Below the pieces are notes generated by a model that saw nothing but the letters and a program-made list of their open reading frames with translations, was not told the DNA's origin and did no database searches. DNA of 64,000 bases from Chenopodium formosanum (taxonomy: Eukaryota; Streptophyta; Magnoliopsida; Caryophyllales; Amaranthaceae), in contig CM044866.1 of the NCBI GenBank assembly GCA_024500155.1, positions 38,369,501 through 38,433,500 of the forward strand, given 5' to 3'. Of this stretch, positions 12,001-24,837 are shown piece by piece (the stretch's first letter is position 1; each line of letters starts with the position of its first letter). Position numbers and translations under genes: made by a program.

Positions 12001-14185
12001 GAGCTTTAAACATAATATTTAGACTATCATGCTCTCAATGCTCTTTACATCCAATCATTTTCAGCTTGGTGTTTTATGCTTGATTCTTTTATCATCTAAC
12101 ATATACGCTTCAGTAATAAAGGAATGCGTTTTACAGATTAAACCGAGCAATGCACACTTTTCTAATGAATACAAAAGTACAAAGTCCAATACTAGTTGCT
12201 TGTTCTAGAATTTTGTAAAATGAATTGAGTGATACCCTGAAGATTAAATCCATGATAATATTTTGATGCATTTGATGGTATATGTAATTAAGTATCATTT
12301 TACATAAGGCAAACAGATCACCACAAAATCAATTTTGATGATTAGCATTAATTAACTAGGTCATACTGAATATCTTCAATAGACACACTAAACAACAGCA
12401 TATACCGGTCTCAATAATGGAATTGTAAAAAGTTGATGGTACATTGGTACTAAACACGAAAATTAAAGGCACAGGATACTCTTTTAAGACTCACTAAACC
12501 TTAAAATACTGACGTTACACAGATTATATCACTATGCATGGGTATAGGACTATGGTTGTGGGTGTATGGGTGAGGAAATCAACAGAAGAAGCCTAACTCA
12601 GTGACTATTTACCCATGGTGGTGTTAGAATAGGTTTGCATGCTGGAAGCTCTTGTTGCGTGAACCTAGAATCTGCAACAAAATGAACACATTAGGCACCA
12701 TCACAGACCAATGCTCACCTTAAACCATATTATTGACCTAGAAATACAGCCATAAACTTCACACGCCAAGCATTATAAAACAGGAATGTATGCACATAAG
12801 AATGTGTGTATAGAATTATAGATAATAAAACTTATCAATTTTGAAAACAATCCAACAATTGATGTATATGCTTCTTTCCCCGTGGGAAAAATTGTCAAAA
12901 TGTAAGGTAGATCATTCATGAAAAATCTCTAAGACAGTCCAGATTGTCACCATGATAATCGAAAACTGTAAATCAAGAGGCGATCTTAGTAATTAAGTCA
13001 ACTAACAAAATTACTCAATCAGCATGGCAATAAAATCAACAAGTGTTAACTAAAGCATTTTTGTTGTCTTAATTACATAATTGCCACTTAATTTGCATTT
13101 CAAGTATAACAAGGTGACAAAGCTTGCATTTTCTCCAATGATCAGCACCATTGGGTTAGGCTCCGTAAATTCTCCATTTCCAATCAATTGAAAGGACTGA
13201 TTGTTTGAAGTTTCATTAATATGAGCAAGAGGTTATAAACATCCAATCCTTCCTTTGAACAAAACTTTTAATAAATTAATAAGGTAACATTCAGTTAAGA
13301 TATTCTCTCTTAACAAGAACTTTCTCATATTTGCCTCCCACTAACGATCCATTGGGTGGGTGGTACTAAATGGTGGTAATAGGAATAAATATTAAGTGTA
13401 ATTTTGCAAGAAATGTATCATCTTTATATCTTTGGAAATACAACTCCATTCCCAAATCATTACTTTTTTCGTAAGTTTCCATTACTACTCCATACATTCC
13501 CCAAGTGGTAATGAAAATGAGATACTTTTAGCCTTTTAGGTAAAGTAGCATTACCGTGGGAATGGCCTAAGATTTTCTTTACAAATTTACGTACAAATTA
13601 GTTGTCACTACGACCATTTATTACCCCTTACTAAACAGACCGTAAATGTGCATAAATTGCCATATCCCATCATCTTTGCTGTCTTCAATCCAATGCTTAG
13701 GCTGTAAGCAGTGTTATCAAGATGATAGCAGAGTTACACCCTAAAAACTAACAAATTTGCACAAGAAATTATACCCCACTAACAAGTTTTTTTTTAACGT
13801 GGATGTCACCTAGCTTAATTTTCTACAGTCTTTGCAACAATCAATAATACCAAAATTATGTAAATGAAAAAGATTCCAACCCACAATTTTATAATCCGAA
13901 CTCTTAATATCTGGATACAAATTGCAACAATTTATCTTCAATTAAAGTTATTAACTTACAACTACACCCAAAAAATTAAAAATTATATCTCAAGCAAATC
14001 TTTGTAAATGGAAACAAGGGTATACAACAAAACATCACAATATTTAATTTATTTTGAAAATAAACAAATAAAATAAAAATAAAAACAGAGAAGAATTGAA
14101 GAAGCTTACATTTAGGCCGTTTGGAGTTCTTTTTATGGGAAGACTCGGAACCCCCTTCCTTGCGACCTGCCCCAGAAGAACTCAT
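9018..14185 (-). CDS. ALIS: ALA-interacting subunit (CDC50/LEM3 family)
   Basis: This is the beta subunit of P4-ATPase phospholipid flippases, needed for ER exit and activity of ALA pumps; it acts in the secretory pathway and plasma membrane. The hand-joined exons, in transcript order, are 14110-14185, 12613-12671, 11384-11458, 11182-11298, 10592-10662, 9911-10217, 9440-9729 and 9018-9081. All have GT/AG borders and keep frame, giving 1059 bases and 352 residues, the usual family length. A basic N-tail ending KNSKRPK precedes the first membrane segment (about residues 46-65). The large lumenal loop has family signatures NFYQNHRRYVKSR, PCGLIAWSLFNDTF, WDSDRKHKFGSDVYPKNFQ, GGLIGGG and NLIVWMRTAALPTFRKLYG, and N-glycosylation sequons NKTC, NDTF and NASM. 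The second membrane segment is about residues 304-330, and the tail carries GDPSYLSWNR. Introns 1 and 2 are long (1.44 and 1.15 kb). No damage was seen. Identification is firm; the exact paralogue is not. Confidence 0.95.
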
Positions 14186-14773
14186 TTCCCACCAATATCT
14201 GTAATTAAGTTAAATTAAATTAACAATTATTATACCAAAATAATAAAATGAAAATGAAATGGGATAAAAACAAAATTAAAATTGATGATTAAATTCAAAC
14301 CTTATTAAAATGTTGATTGTCTGGAGAAGAGGGGTTATTAAAAATTGGGGAAAAATGGGATCTCAATTGGGTAGAATTAGAGTTTTGACAGCATTTTCCA
14401 TATTTGGAAGTAGTGGCAGATTGTTAGGTGTCGCAAGCGCCATGAATAAACCCAAAAGGCAGAAGGTGGTTACACTCATCACAACTAACTATATCCCTCT
14501 TTTCTCTCCACTATTTTTCTAAACTTAATCCAATAAATTCTTGTGGCTTATTTCGTTCTTGTTATAAGAGTTACTCGATCAGTATTATATGAGTTACTCG
14601 CTTAATGTTATAACGATTTCTCAGTTAGAATTACGGGGTTACTCAATGTTACAGAGGTTACATTGTTTTGTTACAAACGAGTACATGGTGTGGTCAACCG
14701 CAAACAAAACGCAATATTACAAAATATGCTAAATTTGAGAATAAGAGGAGAAATAGTATGAGTAGTACTTTCT

Positions 14774-14816
<43 letters not shown>

Positions 14817-15449
14817 GTATGAATAGTAAGTTAAACCCTTGGGAGATGAAATGTATAGACAACTTACTTTATTGTAATTTTTAAAAAATTTGCTTGTATA
14901 ATGGAAGGTGTGCATAGATTTAGGTGTTTATTGCTTGGTCATGGGCAATGCCAATATCCCATCTTCTAACAAATTAATACGAAATATTATAGAATTGAAA
15001 TGATAATATGACAAATAGCATATCTCGATTAGATTCTTTAGTCAAATAGCGGCCTTTAATGGATTGATAAGAATTGGATGGTCATGAGACAGACTGATTG
15101 GACGTAGATAAAGCTAATTTGTTGTGTGAGGAGCGCGCAATGAAAGAAGGTAGAGGATTCCTTGGAGTTTAAGTTCTGATAGTTCAATTTAGCGATTGGA
15201 TTGTCTCTCTAACTTATATTAGCGAAATTTAAATAGTTATGTTCTTGGATTATTTTTTTTCCATGTGTTCATCTACTTTTGCTTCCATTGCATGAGATCC
15301 ATCCAATTCTTTTTCAATGCTTACCAAGTAGATGTGGTTGCGTTGGTTGTGGTGGTTACCCCATAAGGTCAAGTGCAACCTATGAGAGATATAGCACTCT
15401 AACTAACATCCAATAGTATAGTAGCTCCACCATTGATGAAGGTGTGAGT
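14186..15449. other. ALIS upstream region and intergenic DNA
   Basis: This should hold the ALIS promoter and 5' UTR, but no single TATA box or start site stands out. A 70-codon plus-strand frame (14310-14522) has no recognisable features and is not called. A 40-base A run lies at 14775-14814. Otherwise no gene or bounded repeat was recognised. Confidence 0.5.
14775..14814. repeat. Poly(A) tract, 40 bases
   Basis: An uninterrupted A run of about 40 bases, flanked on both sides by short ATAGTATGA(A/G)TAGTA-like sequences (near 14752-14763 and 14814-14826). These might be a target duplication around a retroposed A tail, but no SINE or LINE body was recognised. Confidence 0.6.
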
Positions 15450-15461
15450 GTAACATTCTTG

Positions 15462-18014
15462 TACAAATTTTTACCTACACCCCACGACAGGGAACACTGC
15501 CTGCACCACCCCCTACCCTCCGCGCGTGTTCTGCCCCCGCCCCTTTTCATTTACGAATTTTCTGCAAATATTTATAAAATGTTCATTTATATATTGGTAA
15601 ATGATCATTTGTGTATCATAAAATGTTCATTTTTATAACAAGGAGTTTTTTTGTTCAAACTAATATATATTTTGAATTGAATTTTAAGAAATTTCTATAA
15701 ATAAAAATGAGAGCAAATTTATTTATAAGGATTACTACGTTCAAATCATATTTACTATAAGAAATATTGCATCATCCAGTGTTCATTTTTGTTTATTCGT
15801 GTTTCAACAAATGTTCATTTTTGTATCATCACGTTCATTTCAAGAGTTATGTGTAAGTTTTATGGTAAGATGTAAGCAAATACATACGTCTTAGATTTCT
15901 ATTTATTTTAAATAAAATGTTGTTAACAACAATTTCCAATATAAAATAAATTTAATTTAAATACAATAATTATACATTTCTATACAGTTATACTATTACA
16001 TGTAATTGTTCCATAAACATGAAAATTAACCAAATGTACATATGTGTCTTGCTAAATGAACATTATTTGTTACATTTGATATAATAAAGTGTGTATATAT
16101 CCTCCTTGTTGCAACTCTAATCATATACCTGTGTGTTTCCCATGAAAAATATAATCTGAGCACAATATATATATATGTTGCCTTCAATTTCCTTACTTGA
16201 TTATTCTGTACAATGAAAGATCGATCAATTTTTTCAAAAAAAAAAAAAAAATAATGATAACAACACATTCCAAACAAAAGTATGTGAAATCTAAGAATTC
16301 AAAATTGAACATTTACTCATGAATAAGAATTAGAATTCATAAATGAACACACTATAAAGATATAAAAATCTTTCAATATATGAGAATGAAAATGTATAAA
16401 ATCTAAATGAACATTTAAATCACTTCCATTAAACAAAATATGACAATTAAATCATTCACAAAATTAAATTTGAACACATTGCTAGAAAATGAACAAATAT
16501 TAATATCTAAATGAACATCTTTCAGCATAAAAATGAACATACACCAAAAGTCAAATGAACATCTTCAATACGAGAATAAACAAATAAAAAATTTTTGATT
16601 AAGCATTTTTTAAGATATAATAACAAACAAGTATTAAAATTGAAACAAATATCTTTGAATATGAGAATGAAAAAGTATAAAACTAATGAATATGCTTAGA
16701 AATAAAAATAAATATTGTATTATGCAAATGAACATCTTTCCATATGAGAACGAACATGTAATGCAAAGAGAATGAACATGTATCAAATTTAAATTAATAT
16801 ATGTTAATATGAAAATGATCCTAAATGAATATGAATTCCATTTAAAATGATATTATTTTTTCTATCTAAAAGGAACATTTATGATAGATACGAGCCAAAA
16901 TTCGTCAAATAACACTTTTTAGTGACAAAATAAGTAATATTAAATAATAATTGATGCTTCAATTTCATAAATTAAATTGATAATTTGTCTTTAATTTTAG
17001 TTATTATAAATTTATAATTTTTGCAATTATAATTTGAATATTAATCCTTCTACAAATGAACATAAAGTCCATCTAATACGATAGAATAAATGTGCTAGTC
17101 AAAATTCACCGAATAACAATTTTAATTAAATTATAATATAATTATGGAAAATTCTTATACTTAATTCAATTATTATAATAAGAATCACCTCCATTAAAAA
17201 CTATGAGAAATCGCAAAATCTAATTGAAATTCTTATTAGATATGTGAAGAATTCTAATGATTATTTACTAATAAGTAAATGACGACATACTAGTAAATAA
17301 ATGAACATTTACCAAAATAAAAATGAACATTCATAGAAAAATCCATTACGAACTAAATTCACATTTCTATAATTCTACGAAATAAATTAAATTATTTATT
17401 ATATATATTAGGGCAATTGAACTCTATTTTTAATTTTTTGTCCAGTAATTGTAAGTAAATAACACACACCACATATTAAATCAACTTAAAATAGAGTAAA
17501 ATAAAACATCATTCTACTATAATCTTAAAAAATCATTATTACCAAGTAAAATTATAAGAAATCATGAACTACTACTATTGAAATTTCATATTATTGAAGA
17601 ATAAGACAATTAAAAAGTTAGGGTTTGATCACTTTTTCAAAAAATGAACAAAATCATCAACTTACAATTTGATTGATGGTCGTTCTTTTGTAGAAATTTT
17701 CTTCGATTTCTTGTTTTTTTTTTCCTTTTACAAGTAGAGATCTAAGAGTATTTTGATTTATTTTTCAAGAAATATTTAGAAGATTTTGGTAGTTTAGGAG
17801 AGAGAAAGTGGTAAAATTATAAGGAGAGAGAAAGTGGTAAAATTATGAGGAGGGAGAAATATTAAATGTTAGTAAAATTATGAAGAAAATTGATTTAAAA
17901 TAGGAGAGAGAAAATGTAGGAAACTAAAAAGAGGGGGGTTGTAGGTATTATGGTAATTTAGTGGGGGGTGTGTAGGCAATGATGCCTAAAGAAGGGTGTA
18001 GGTAACAACAACAA
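15462..18014. mobile_element. TIR transposon copy A, Mutator-like, non-autonomous
   Basis: The 2553-base element is flanked by a perfect 12-base repeat GTAACATTCTTG (15450-15461 and 18015-18026). Its ends are imperfect inverted repeats sharing TTACCTACACCC, and further in an inverted GnCA(t)TGCC-like match. Most of the body is AT-rich and filled with copies of the decamer ATGTTCATTT, in that direction near the left end and as AAATGAACAT over the rest. A plus-to-minus segment at about 16026-16230 is conserved in copy B (40813-40970) and reads YFSWETHRYMIRVATRRIY on the minus strand; its identity is unknown. No transposase was recognised. A target duplication of 9-12 bases fits the Mutator superfamily, though family membership is inferred. 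Confidence 0.75.
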
Positions 18015-18026
18015 GTAACATTCTTG

Positions 18027-18839
18027 ATGTCATTTTACAGTTGTGGGCCGTTTGACCTTAGGGCCTCTTGGACTGTGTACTCGAGCTGGTTGGAGAAGCC
18101 CAATACTTTGGCCTCTTAGACTCATTAACCTTGGTTGAGCCAATGGACCGTTGGACCCGTGTTGGACTTTGCCAATGGGACTGAACTTGATGGGCTCAAA
18201 TGGGGAAGTCATTTACCTTGAATATATATAGTACATTGATTACTTTCTTCTCACCACCGCAAATTGTTAGTGTATTAAAAGTGAGGAATAGCTTAAGTGG
18301 TTAAAGCTTATCTCTCAATTTTAGGTGATCCTGGGAACGATTCTCATCACTTACCCTTGTGGCTCTTGTAAAAATGTTAGCGTATAGCTTAGTCCAAACG
18401 CACATTATGTTGACTTTGTTGTCTTACTTTTGTTTGGATAGGGCAATATATCTGACCAAATAACAAATTAACTTACATTAATGGTTAGCAAAATTGGAGC
18501 ATAGAAACAATGAAATGAATTTCTTTTCATTTTTTTTTTTTTTAATTCTTATATCATCTTGTCAAAATGGGAAATGTTTCTCATCTTTGTTACAATTGTT
18601 GAGAAACACTCTTCGCATCACGAACAACCTACAAATCTGTTGTCGGCGCCCTTTTAATCCTAACACAAGATTAAGTACAAGCTTGACGATGGTTTCCAAC
18701 AAAAATATGTCAAGTTTACTGGTACCAGTTCTAAAGAATTTTCGTAGCATTTATGAATATAGGTATTTTCAGTGTATATACATATCTCAAGCTTTACAAT
18801 GTAATCCACTACTCTGGTCATTACTTGTTTGCTTGAACT
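18027..18839. other. Region downstream of phytoene synthase
   Basis: Adjoins the 3' side of the minus-strand phytoene synthase, so the right part probably contains its 3' UTR. A GC-richer stretch at 18040-18215 with repeated TTGGGCC/GGGCCTCTTGG-like words looks repeat-derived but was not identified. Short frames here show no recognisable product. Confidence 0.45.
18265..18375 (+). repeat. Possible tRNA-derived SINE fragment
   Basis: TAGCTTAAGTGG resembles a pol III A box, and GGGAACGATTCTC about 45 bases later resembles a B box. No A-rich tail or target duplication was delimited. Confidence 0.3.
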
Positions 18840-21800
18840 CTACGCCTTTGCAAGGTTGGTCGTTGATCGAGGTGGCACGATGGACTTTGCATAAGCTATT
18901 GGTAACGATAGAAGCTTCTTGGCTTTGCCAACATAAGCCCTCTTTGTGAAGTTGTTGTAATCGTTAGCTTCGATCTCATCCAGTATTTGACGATACAGAA
19001 GCAATGATGCCCAAACCTGAAATTATTTAAGATCAGCTTCTTGTCCTGTTTTCCCCTTCCTAATCACGGTGCATGTTTTTGAAGTATACAACATAAAAGT
19101 GATGTGTATAATCAAGCATTTTGGGGGTAACTTCTCAAAATAATTTGGAGCGGAATCTCTTTTGTATGCAACAGAACCAAAAAGAAATCACAATAACACT
19201 CCATATTATATTGAAAAAGCCCGCCAAAACTAGGAGTTATTCCTGAATACTCATAGATCATTAGGTGGATTTATTTAGGAAACTGGTGTACCTTGAGATT
19301 ATTCAGGCCAATTAAAATATTATTTTTAAAACGTAGGAGGCTCTTGAAAGCTTACCGGCCATCTGCTAGCTGCACTAAGTTCTGAAACTCCAATCTCCGC
19401 TTCATCAAAGAACATCCTGGCTCGCTTGATCTGTTTCTTCATGAAAGTCCTCCATTTTTCTGTAACCTTTCCTGCAAATATATCTTCATCTGAAAGACCA
19501 GCCTGCGCCAATTCATCTTGTGGCAAATAAACCCGTCCTCTCCTTGCACTAAACCAAGGAAAATCAAAGTAAGGTGCTGCAGTTGCATGAAAGTTGATTT
19601 TATAAATCAAATACTGATAATAGATAAGAAGGCATCTCAAGAAGTATTTTCAAAATTTTCAATAGAGCTTAAAGATATACGAAGTAACTATCATGGAAGA
19701 CATTATCAAAGTTCTATGATTCCTAGTTACTACTTTATGTTTTCAATATTTCTAAGTTGTATTCTTGACACTTTGACACGTTTATGTACACTTGACACTT
19801 CATATGGGACCAAAAACATGGAAATTCTTTATCAAATAGCCGAGTTTGATGCTTTGATAAAAACCAGACACCATACCCAAGCCCAAGTAACATAAAATTT
19901 TAAACTAGTCAATTACATGATTACATCATTGAAAAGGGTACAAGTACACTCGATCAACAGCCATTTTAAAATTGTTCAACAGTGACATTCGGCACATGCC
20001 TATTTCCGAAAGACACGTACTATATGCAGCAATCAAATCAACAGTAGACACCAAGTTTTATCATTGAAAAATTACCAAGAAGATGACAGGAAGTATAACA
20101 TAAATTTGAGTTGCACTTACTCTTCTCCTACATCTCGAAGAATATTAGTGAGCTGATTTGCAATCCCTAAAGCTAATGCAGCGTTGTAGACACTTTCGGT
20201 TGACGCCTTTGATTCAGGTGCTATACCCATGACAGGAACACTCATCAATCCGACAGTTCCAGCAACATAATAGCAGTACAAGTATAACTCGTCAAAGTTC
20301 TTGTATCTAGACTTCCTAAGATCCATCCTCATTCCTTCAATCATGTCTTTAAATGGCTGCCAAACAAATACACACAGTCAGGATAACTGAATAATACACG
20401 GAGTACAATATATTATGACTCAAAAACAAGTCTCCTGTTTGAGTCTTTTCCCAAAACTAATATTAGAATTAGTATTTTTGTGAATCGCAATTCTTAAATG
20501 TAAACAACTGAACAGGCTTCTACTATTGAATGGCATGAGCTAATAAAACCACAGCCCAATTCTACCTTTCCCCAATATTTCAGACATATTACAAGTACGT
20601 AGAAGTAACACGCTCAAGCATTCTTATTCAAATCATGAAAATAATAACTCATAAACTGCATGTATAATAAATTAATGGCAAACCTGGATATCAATAGGAA
20701 ACTTGGTGACAGTGTCAGATAAGGCAGCATCAAGCATATCAAAGGGACGACCTCTGAAAAGGTCTTCCAACCTTGTCTCCCACCTATCCAAAGCAGTAGG
20801 TGTTATGTGTGAAGCATTTGGCCCATCGACAAGCTCATCGGTCCTCCTACACCACACTGCACAAACAAGTATAATATTAAGCATATAAGGTTGCCTGATA
20901 TCTCATTTCTAATATTTTCCTTCTTCTGGAGGGAAACAATCACATGGCTTCCATTTGTCAAAACCCCAAGTTAAAGAAACATTTTCTGCATCAAATGAAT
21001 CTGAATACCTTCACCATCTTTTTTAAATAAACAACACATCAATTTTAATTATTAAAATTTCATGGTTTGATCCAATTCAACTACAGTCAACCTTCCTGGC
21101 TATCATGTGCTTCAGCACAAAACAGACAAAAGATTCGACATATTATATTGTTCCACGTAATTAAAGCGATTAGCTAGCAAAAACAGACATATAGAGTTTA
21201 AAATCAGGTCAATTAGACAATTACAGACAGGGTTTTATAAATTAGTAGTTGAACATATCAAAGCAACCACTTGCTTACCATATATTGCCCAGATAGCTTT
21301 TCGCCTTGTAGGAGTCATAAGCTGAGTTCCTGTAAAAATAACAGCAGTGCTAACAAGGTCAGAATCATACAACAAAAACAATCATACATAACTAATTGTG
21401 TCTTTTCCTTTAAACACCTCTAACAATCTTAGTCCTACAAAAGAGGAGCAAACACCTACCCAAGTAAAATGTCTTGGCATACTCGGCACAAACTTCACCA
21501 CACCGATCATAAGCCTCATTAAGCAAGGACAAAGTCCCAGGGACAACAATATCAGGCTTCACACCAACATCAAGATCATCACGCGACCTCAACTCCCTAT
21601 TTACCAACGCCGCCTGCTTCAACACCACATCATACACCCTTTGTTCAGACGACAAAACCGCCATTTCTCCGGTTGGATTCGCAACCATGCTCGAAAGCAC
21701 CGGGAATCCACTCCTCTTTTGATGTTTTGCAACATTATATGTCCAAGGATTCCAACTCTCTTGCTTCTTACACATCTTCTTTGATTTCCCATTCGAAATC

Positions 21801-21886
21801 GAACGACTAACTAATGATTCTGCTACTCCAAACCCACTGTACACCTCTGTGGTTGGAGACACTACCCATAGTAAAGTAAGAGGCAT
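18840..21886 (-). CDS. PSY: Phytoene synthase
   Basis: Condenses two geranylgeranyl diphosphates to 15-cis-phytoene, the first committed and usually rate-limiting step of carotenoid synthesis in plastids. Exons in transcript order are 21460-21886, 21279-21329, 20684-20856, 20121-20356, 19356-19548 and 18840-19016. All have GT/AG borders and keep frame (1257 bases, 418 residues, normal length). Residues 1 to roughly 70 are a Ser/Lys-rich plastid transit region beginning MPLTLLWVVSP. The isoprenoid synthase fold follows: YAKTFYLGTQLMTPTRRKAIWAIY, first Asp-rich motif DELVD at 166-170, second DVGED at 292-296, and the C-terminal [27 protein letters not shown]. Both magnesium/diphosphate-binding motifs are intact. 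The start is the first ATG of the frame. The six-exon layout is typical of plant PSY genes. A 5' leader intron is inferred upstream. No damage seen. Confidence 0.97.
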
Positions 21887-23815
21887 TGTGTTGTTCTTCT
21901 TATCAAATCAAAACCAATAACAACTTACGGAGTAGTATATTCTTCTTCTTTTTACATGCACAACCTTATCAATACTATGAATTTATCAATCTCCAAAAGG
22001 CAAACCCTTTTCAACTTTCTGCAAATAATAATGTAGAAGTAGGCAAAAACACACCATTAAAATCACACTCAACACATTTTTAATTACAACAGAAAACCCA
22101 CTTCTCTAGTAACATATCTTAGGATACCCATCACTACAAAATCTTAAACAAAATAAGATTAACATAAAATATTTATACTTTATGAAAGACAAGTATGAAT
22201 CATAAGATAAGATTTCATAAATAAATTAACATGCATGGACCATATTGCTTAATAAGGTAAACGGGTTGAATAATTTTGATTAATTTATTGCTAATGCAAT
22301 TTTTTAATACAAAGATTACCAAGATAATTTCCAACTTAGGTATGCTTGACCCACTGCACAAATTTTCATAATTCCAAAAAAGCTAAAAACACACATGACA
22401 CGAGTTAAGTATAATACAAGGACCTCACTTTTACAATTTTTTACCTTTAAGGACCTCTCCTTTTTTTTTCACCTTTAAGGACTTAACATTTAGTTTCCGA
22501 TGATGATTTATATTTGTTAACCCAAGTTGAGTTAAACAAGAGTTTAGCTAACATAAATCATAATGAGGTGGTTGAGGTGGCATGAGTAAGCGTCCAAGTT
22601 GTAAAGAAAATACCCCATCTTCAATTCCTCCTCCCCTGTTTATTTCACCATTGTTTGAAGAAAAACCATGGCTCCAAAATTTACTCATTCAATTCTCAAC
22701 TCCTATAAGTGTATCACCTTCTACTTCAAATCCCCATTTCTTACAAAACATAATGCTAATTCTATCTTTTCATTTTCCACTTCTTGACCTCTGATTTCCT
22801 ATTTATGCTATTGTTGCAATTATTCCTCTAATTCTCTTTCATCGTTGTCACTGTTGCAGCAATTTTTGGTGGTTGCTGCTCAATAGGTTGTAGATTAATT
22901 TTTTTTCGATTTCATTGTTTTCGATGTATTTTCCATGGACAAGGATATTGTATTTCTCTATTAACTTTCAATCCACTATTTTATTTTTTTTTCCCAAATT
23001 TTGATTGATTTTATTCCTAAAAATTTGATTTGTGGGTATATTTTGAGAATTATTATTGATAAGATGAATAATGTGAGTTTATGTAAATCATCTTGTTCCT
23101 CGGTTATTTGCATCTTGTTATTACTCACGAGAGAATTATACATTTCCATCATCCATGGGAAAATCATCCCCTATTCCTCGTTTTTTGGTAATGCACTAAT
23201 TTATTTATTTATTATTATTATTTTAATATTAAATGCTTTGAAGGACGTAAGATTTCATAATGAAGGAATTAACATTTTGGTCAGAGCTCAAATGAGTTAA
23301 GTTGTCGGAATGTTAACCTCAGGTCTTTAAAAGGTGAAAAAAAAAGTGAGAGGTCCTTGAAGGTGAAAAATTGTAAAAGTGAGATCCTTGTATTATACTT
23401 AACTCCACGTGACACAACCAACACACTCAACTCCCAAAACCCAACAAAATCAATTATAAATAATCAAAATAAATAAAATGCAGTAATTAAGAAGGATAAA
23501 AATGAGCCAAACCAACCTTAATATTTTCAATGGGGGATTAAAAAATATCGACAAATTGTAGCAAATTCACCCACATAAATTCCTGGGTATTTTTCGCTTT
23601 TTCTTCAAGAATTCAACCCACTAAACAAAAATAATCCCCCTAACTTTGATTTTGATATTGTTGATGAAATCAAATTTCTGGGAAAAGTAGGAAATTGGGA
23701 TATATAAATGAACAATGTGAAGATTTATTTGATGGGTTTTTTGTTATACAAGTAGGGAAAATAGAGAAGGGAGTTTATGATGTGCTCCACCTCTCTTCTC
23801 TCTCCACCACAGCTT
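21887..23815 (-). promoter_or_regulatory. Inferred split 5' leader of phytoene synthase
   Basis: On the minus strand, a pyrimidine-rich stretch ending ATTATTATTTGCAG lies 132 bases before the ATG and is a convincing acceptor (leader exon 21887-22018). A matching donor, TTAAG followed by GTTGGT, lies at 23516-23517. It would define a first leader exon of about 23517-23815 and an intron of 1498 bases, two-thirds of which is the TIR element at 22402-23405. Leader introns are known in PSY genes of other plants. Donor and transcription start are inferred, not proven. Confidence 0.5.
22402..23405. mobile_element. Mutator-like TIR element in PSY leader
   Basis: The 1004-base element has inverted ends starting GAGTTAAGTATAATACAAGG. 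Similarity runs for about 85 bases (ACCTCACTTTTACAATTTTT and GGACCTCTC motifs on both sides). It is flanked by CACATGACAC (22392-22401) and CACGTGACAC (23406-23415), a 10-base target duplication with one change. No transposase; the short frame at 22582-22794 has no recognised product and may be captured or chance sequence. The duplication length and extended TIRs point to the Mutator superfamily. Confidence 0.82.
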
Positions 23816-23839
23816 GATGATGCCAGTTGAAGTAGCATC

Positions 23840-23850
23840 TTTATTTATTT
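23840..23850 (-). promoter_or_regulatory. Candidate TATA box of phytoene synthase
   Basis: Minus-strand AAATAAATAAAG lies about 25-30 bases upstream of a TC-rich initiator region (near 23800-23815). It fits the inferred leader exon start. The evidence is position and composition only. Confidence 0.35.
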
Positions 23851-24166
23851 TTTTTTTTTTTGTTTTTCATTTTTTGTTTTTTTGTTTTTTTTGTTGGTTC
23901 CTATTGTAAAAGTTTGCAATTATACGGTCCAAATTGGTTAAACCGGGTCAGAAAATTCGGATTGAGACTTGGATGATGTGAAAACAAGTAGCACTAGTGC
24001 TTAACTAACAAATGTTGGGTGCATAGCTTAATTGGTCGCACACTTGCCCATTAGTGTTATGACAATATTACAGTGCAATTTTGTTTTGTTCGGTAAGTTA
24101 CTAAATTCCATACTAGCCTACTGTTTTTGGTGCGTTGTAATAACTTATCAGTGGAGGTAATTACAC

Positions 24167-24352
24167 CCATGTTAAGTGTTAACTTATTTGGTAAGGCTTT
24201 TATCTTAATTTCTAGAGATTTAGGGTTTAAATCCTACCGAGTAAAGGTACCTGAGAGTTAGGATTCTCTTTATATCTCCTTTTTCAAGTGGACTAAATAA
24301 ACTTAAGAACCGGCCAAAGTCCTCCTTATTAATAAAAAAAATAGAAAAAAAA
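24167..24352 (+). repeat. Probable tRNA-derived SINE
   Basis: TAACTTATTTGG (A-box-like) is followed about 45 bases later by GGGTTTAAATCCT (B-box-like), a roughly 100-base body and an A-rich tail ending near 24352. Another A-box-like TAGCTTAATTGG lies at 24022-24033. Target duplication not delimited. Confidence 0.4.
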
Positions 24353-24837
24353 AATTACACTCTTGTTATTGGATTGTTATTTATTTAACTTTATTTATAA
24401 ATAAAAAATAAAAAAATGATGTGTTGATAACATATATTGAAGGGTTAATATTCTCTTCGTTTCATAATATGACACATTCAAATTTAGCACATCTGTTGAT
24501 GCACGAGTTTAATCATTCATATACTCCATCTATTTCATAATAATTGCAATATTTTGATCTGCACATTGACAATACATAACTTTAATAACCCTTAATATTT
24601 GTAACTGTATATTATTAAGAAGTATAAAAAGTTAATATAATAAAAATATACATAAACACTAATCCAAAAATACTTTCATGGCAACATATGTTTTTAAATC
24701 GGCGATTTCACCAAATGTCACTGAGGTTTTAAAAAAATTCATCAAATGCTATACAGTTTTCACAATTCACCAAATGCCACCGAGTTTTTAAAAAATTCAC
24801 CGAGTTCCATTAATGACTAAAGACCGTTAACTCAATT

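Noticed and set aside
13330..13630. Possible MITE in ALIS intron 1
   Set aside because: Some TGGTGGTAAT/ATTACC words face each other, but no convincing termini or target duplication could be defined.
14310..14522. 70-codon plus-strand frame upstream of ALIS
   Set aside because: No recognisable domain and it lies in the divergent promoter region; more likely noncoding or part of an unproven transcript.
15462..18014. Helitron or CACTA identity for copy A
   Set aside because: There is a clear 12-base flanking duplication and inverted ends, with no CACTA termini and no Helitron TC/CTRR ends.
22582..22794. 70-codon frame in the PSY leader transposon
   Set aside because: Low-complexity Pro/Ser composition and no protein family recognised.
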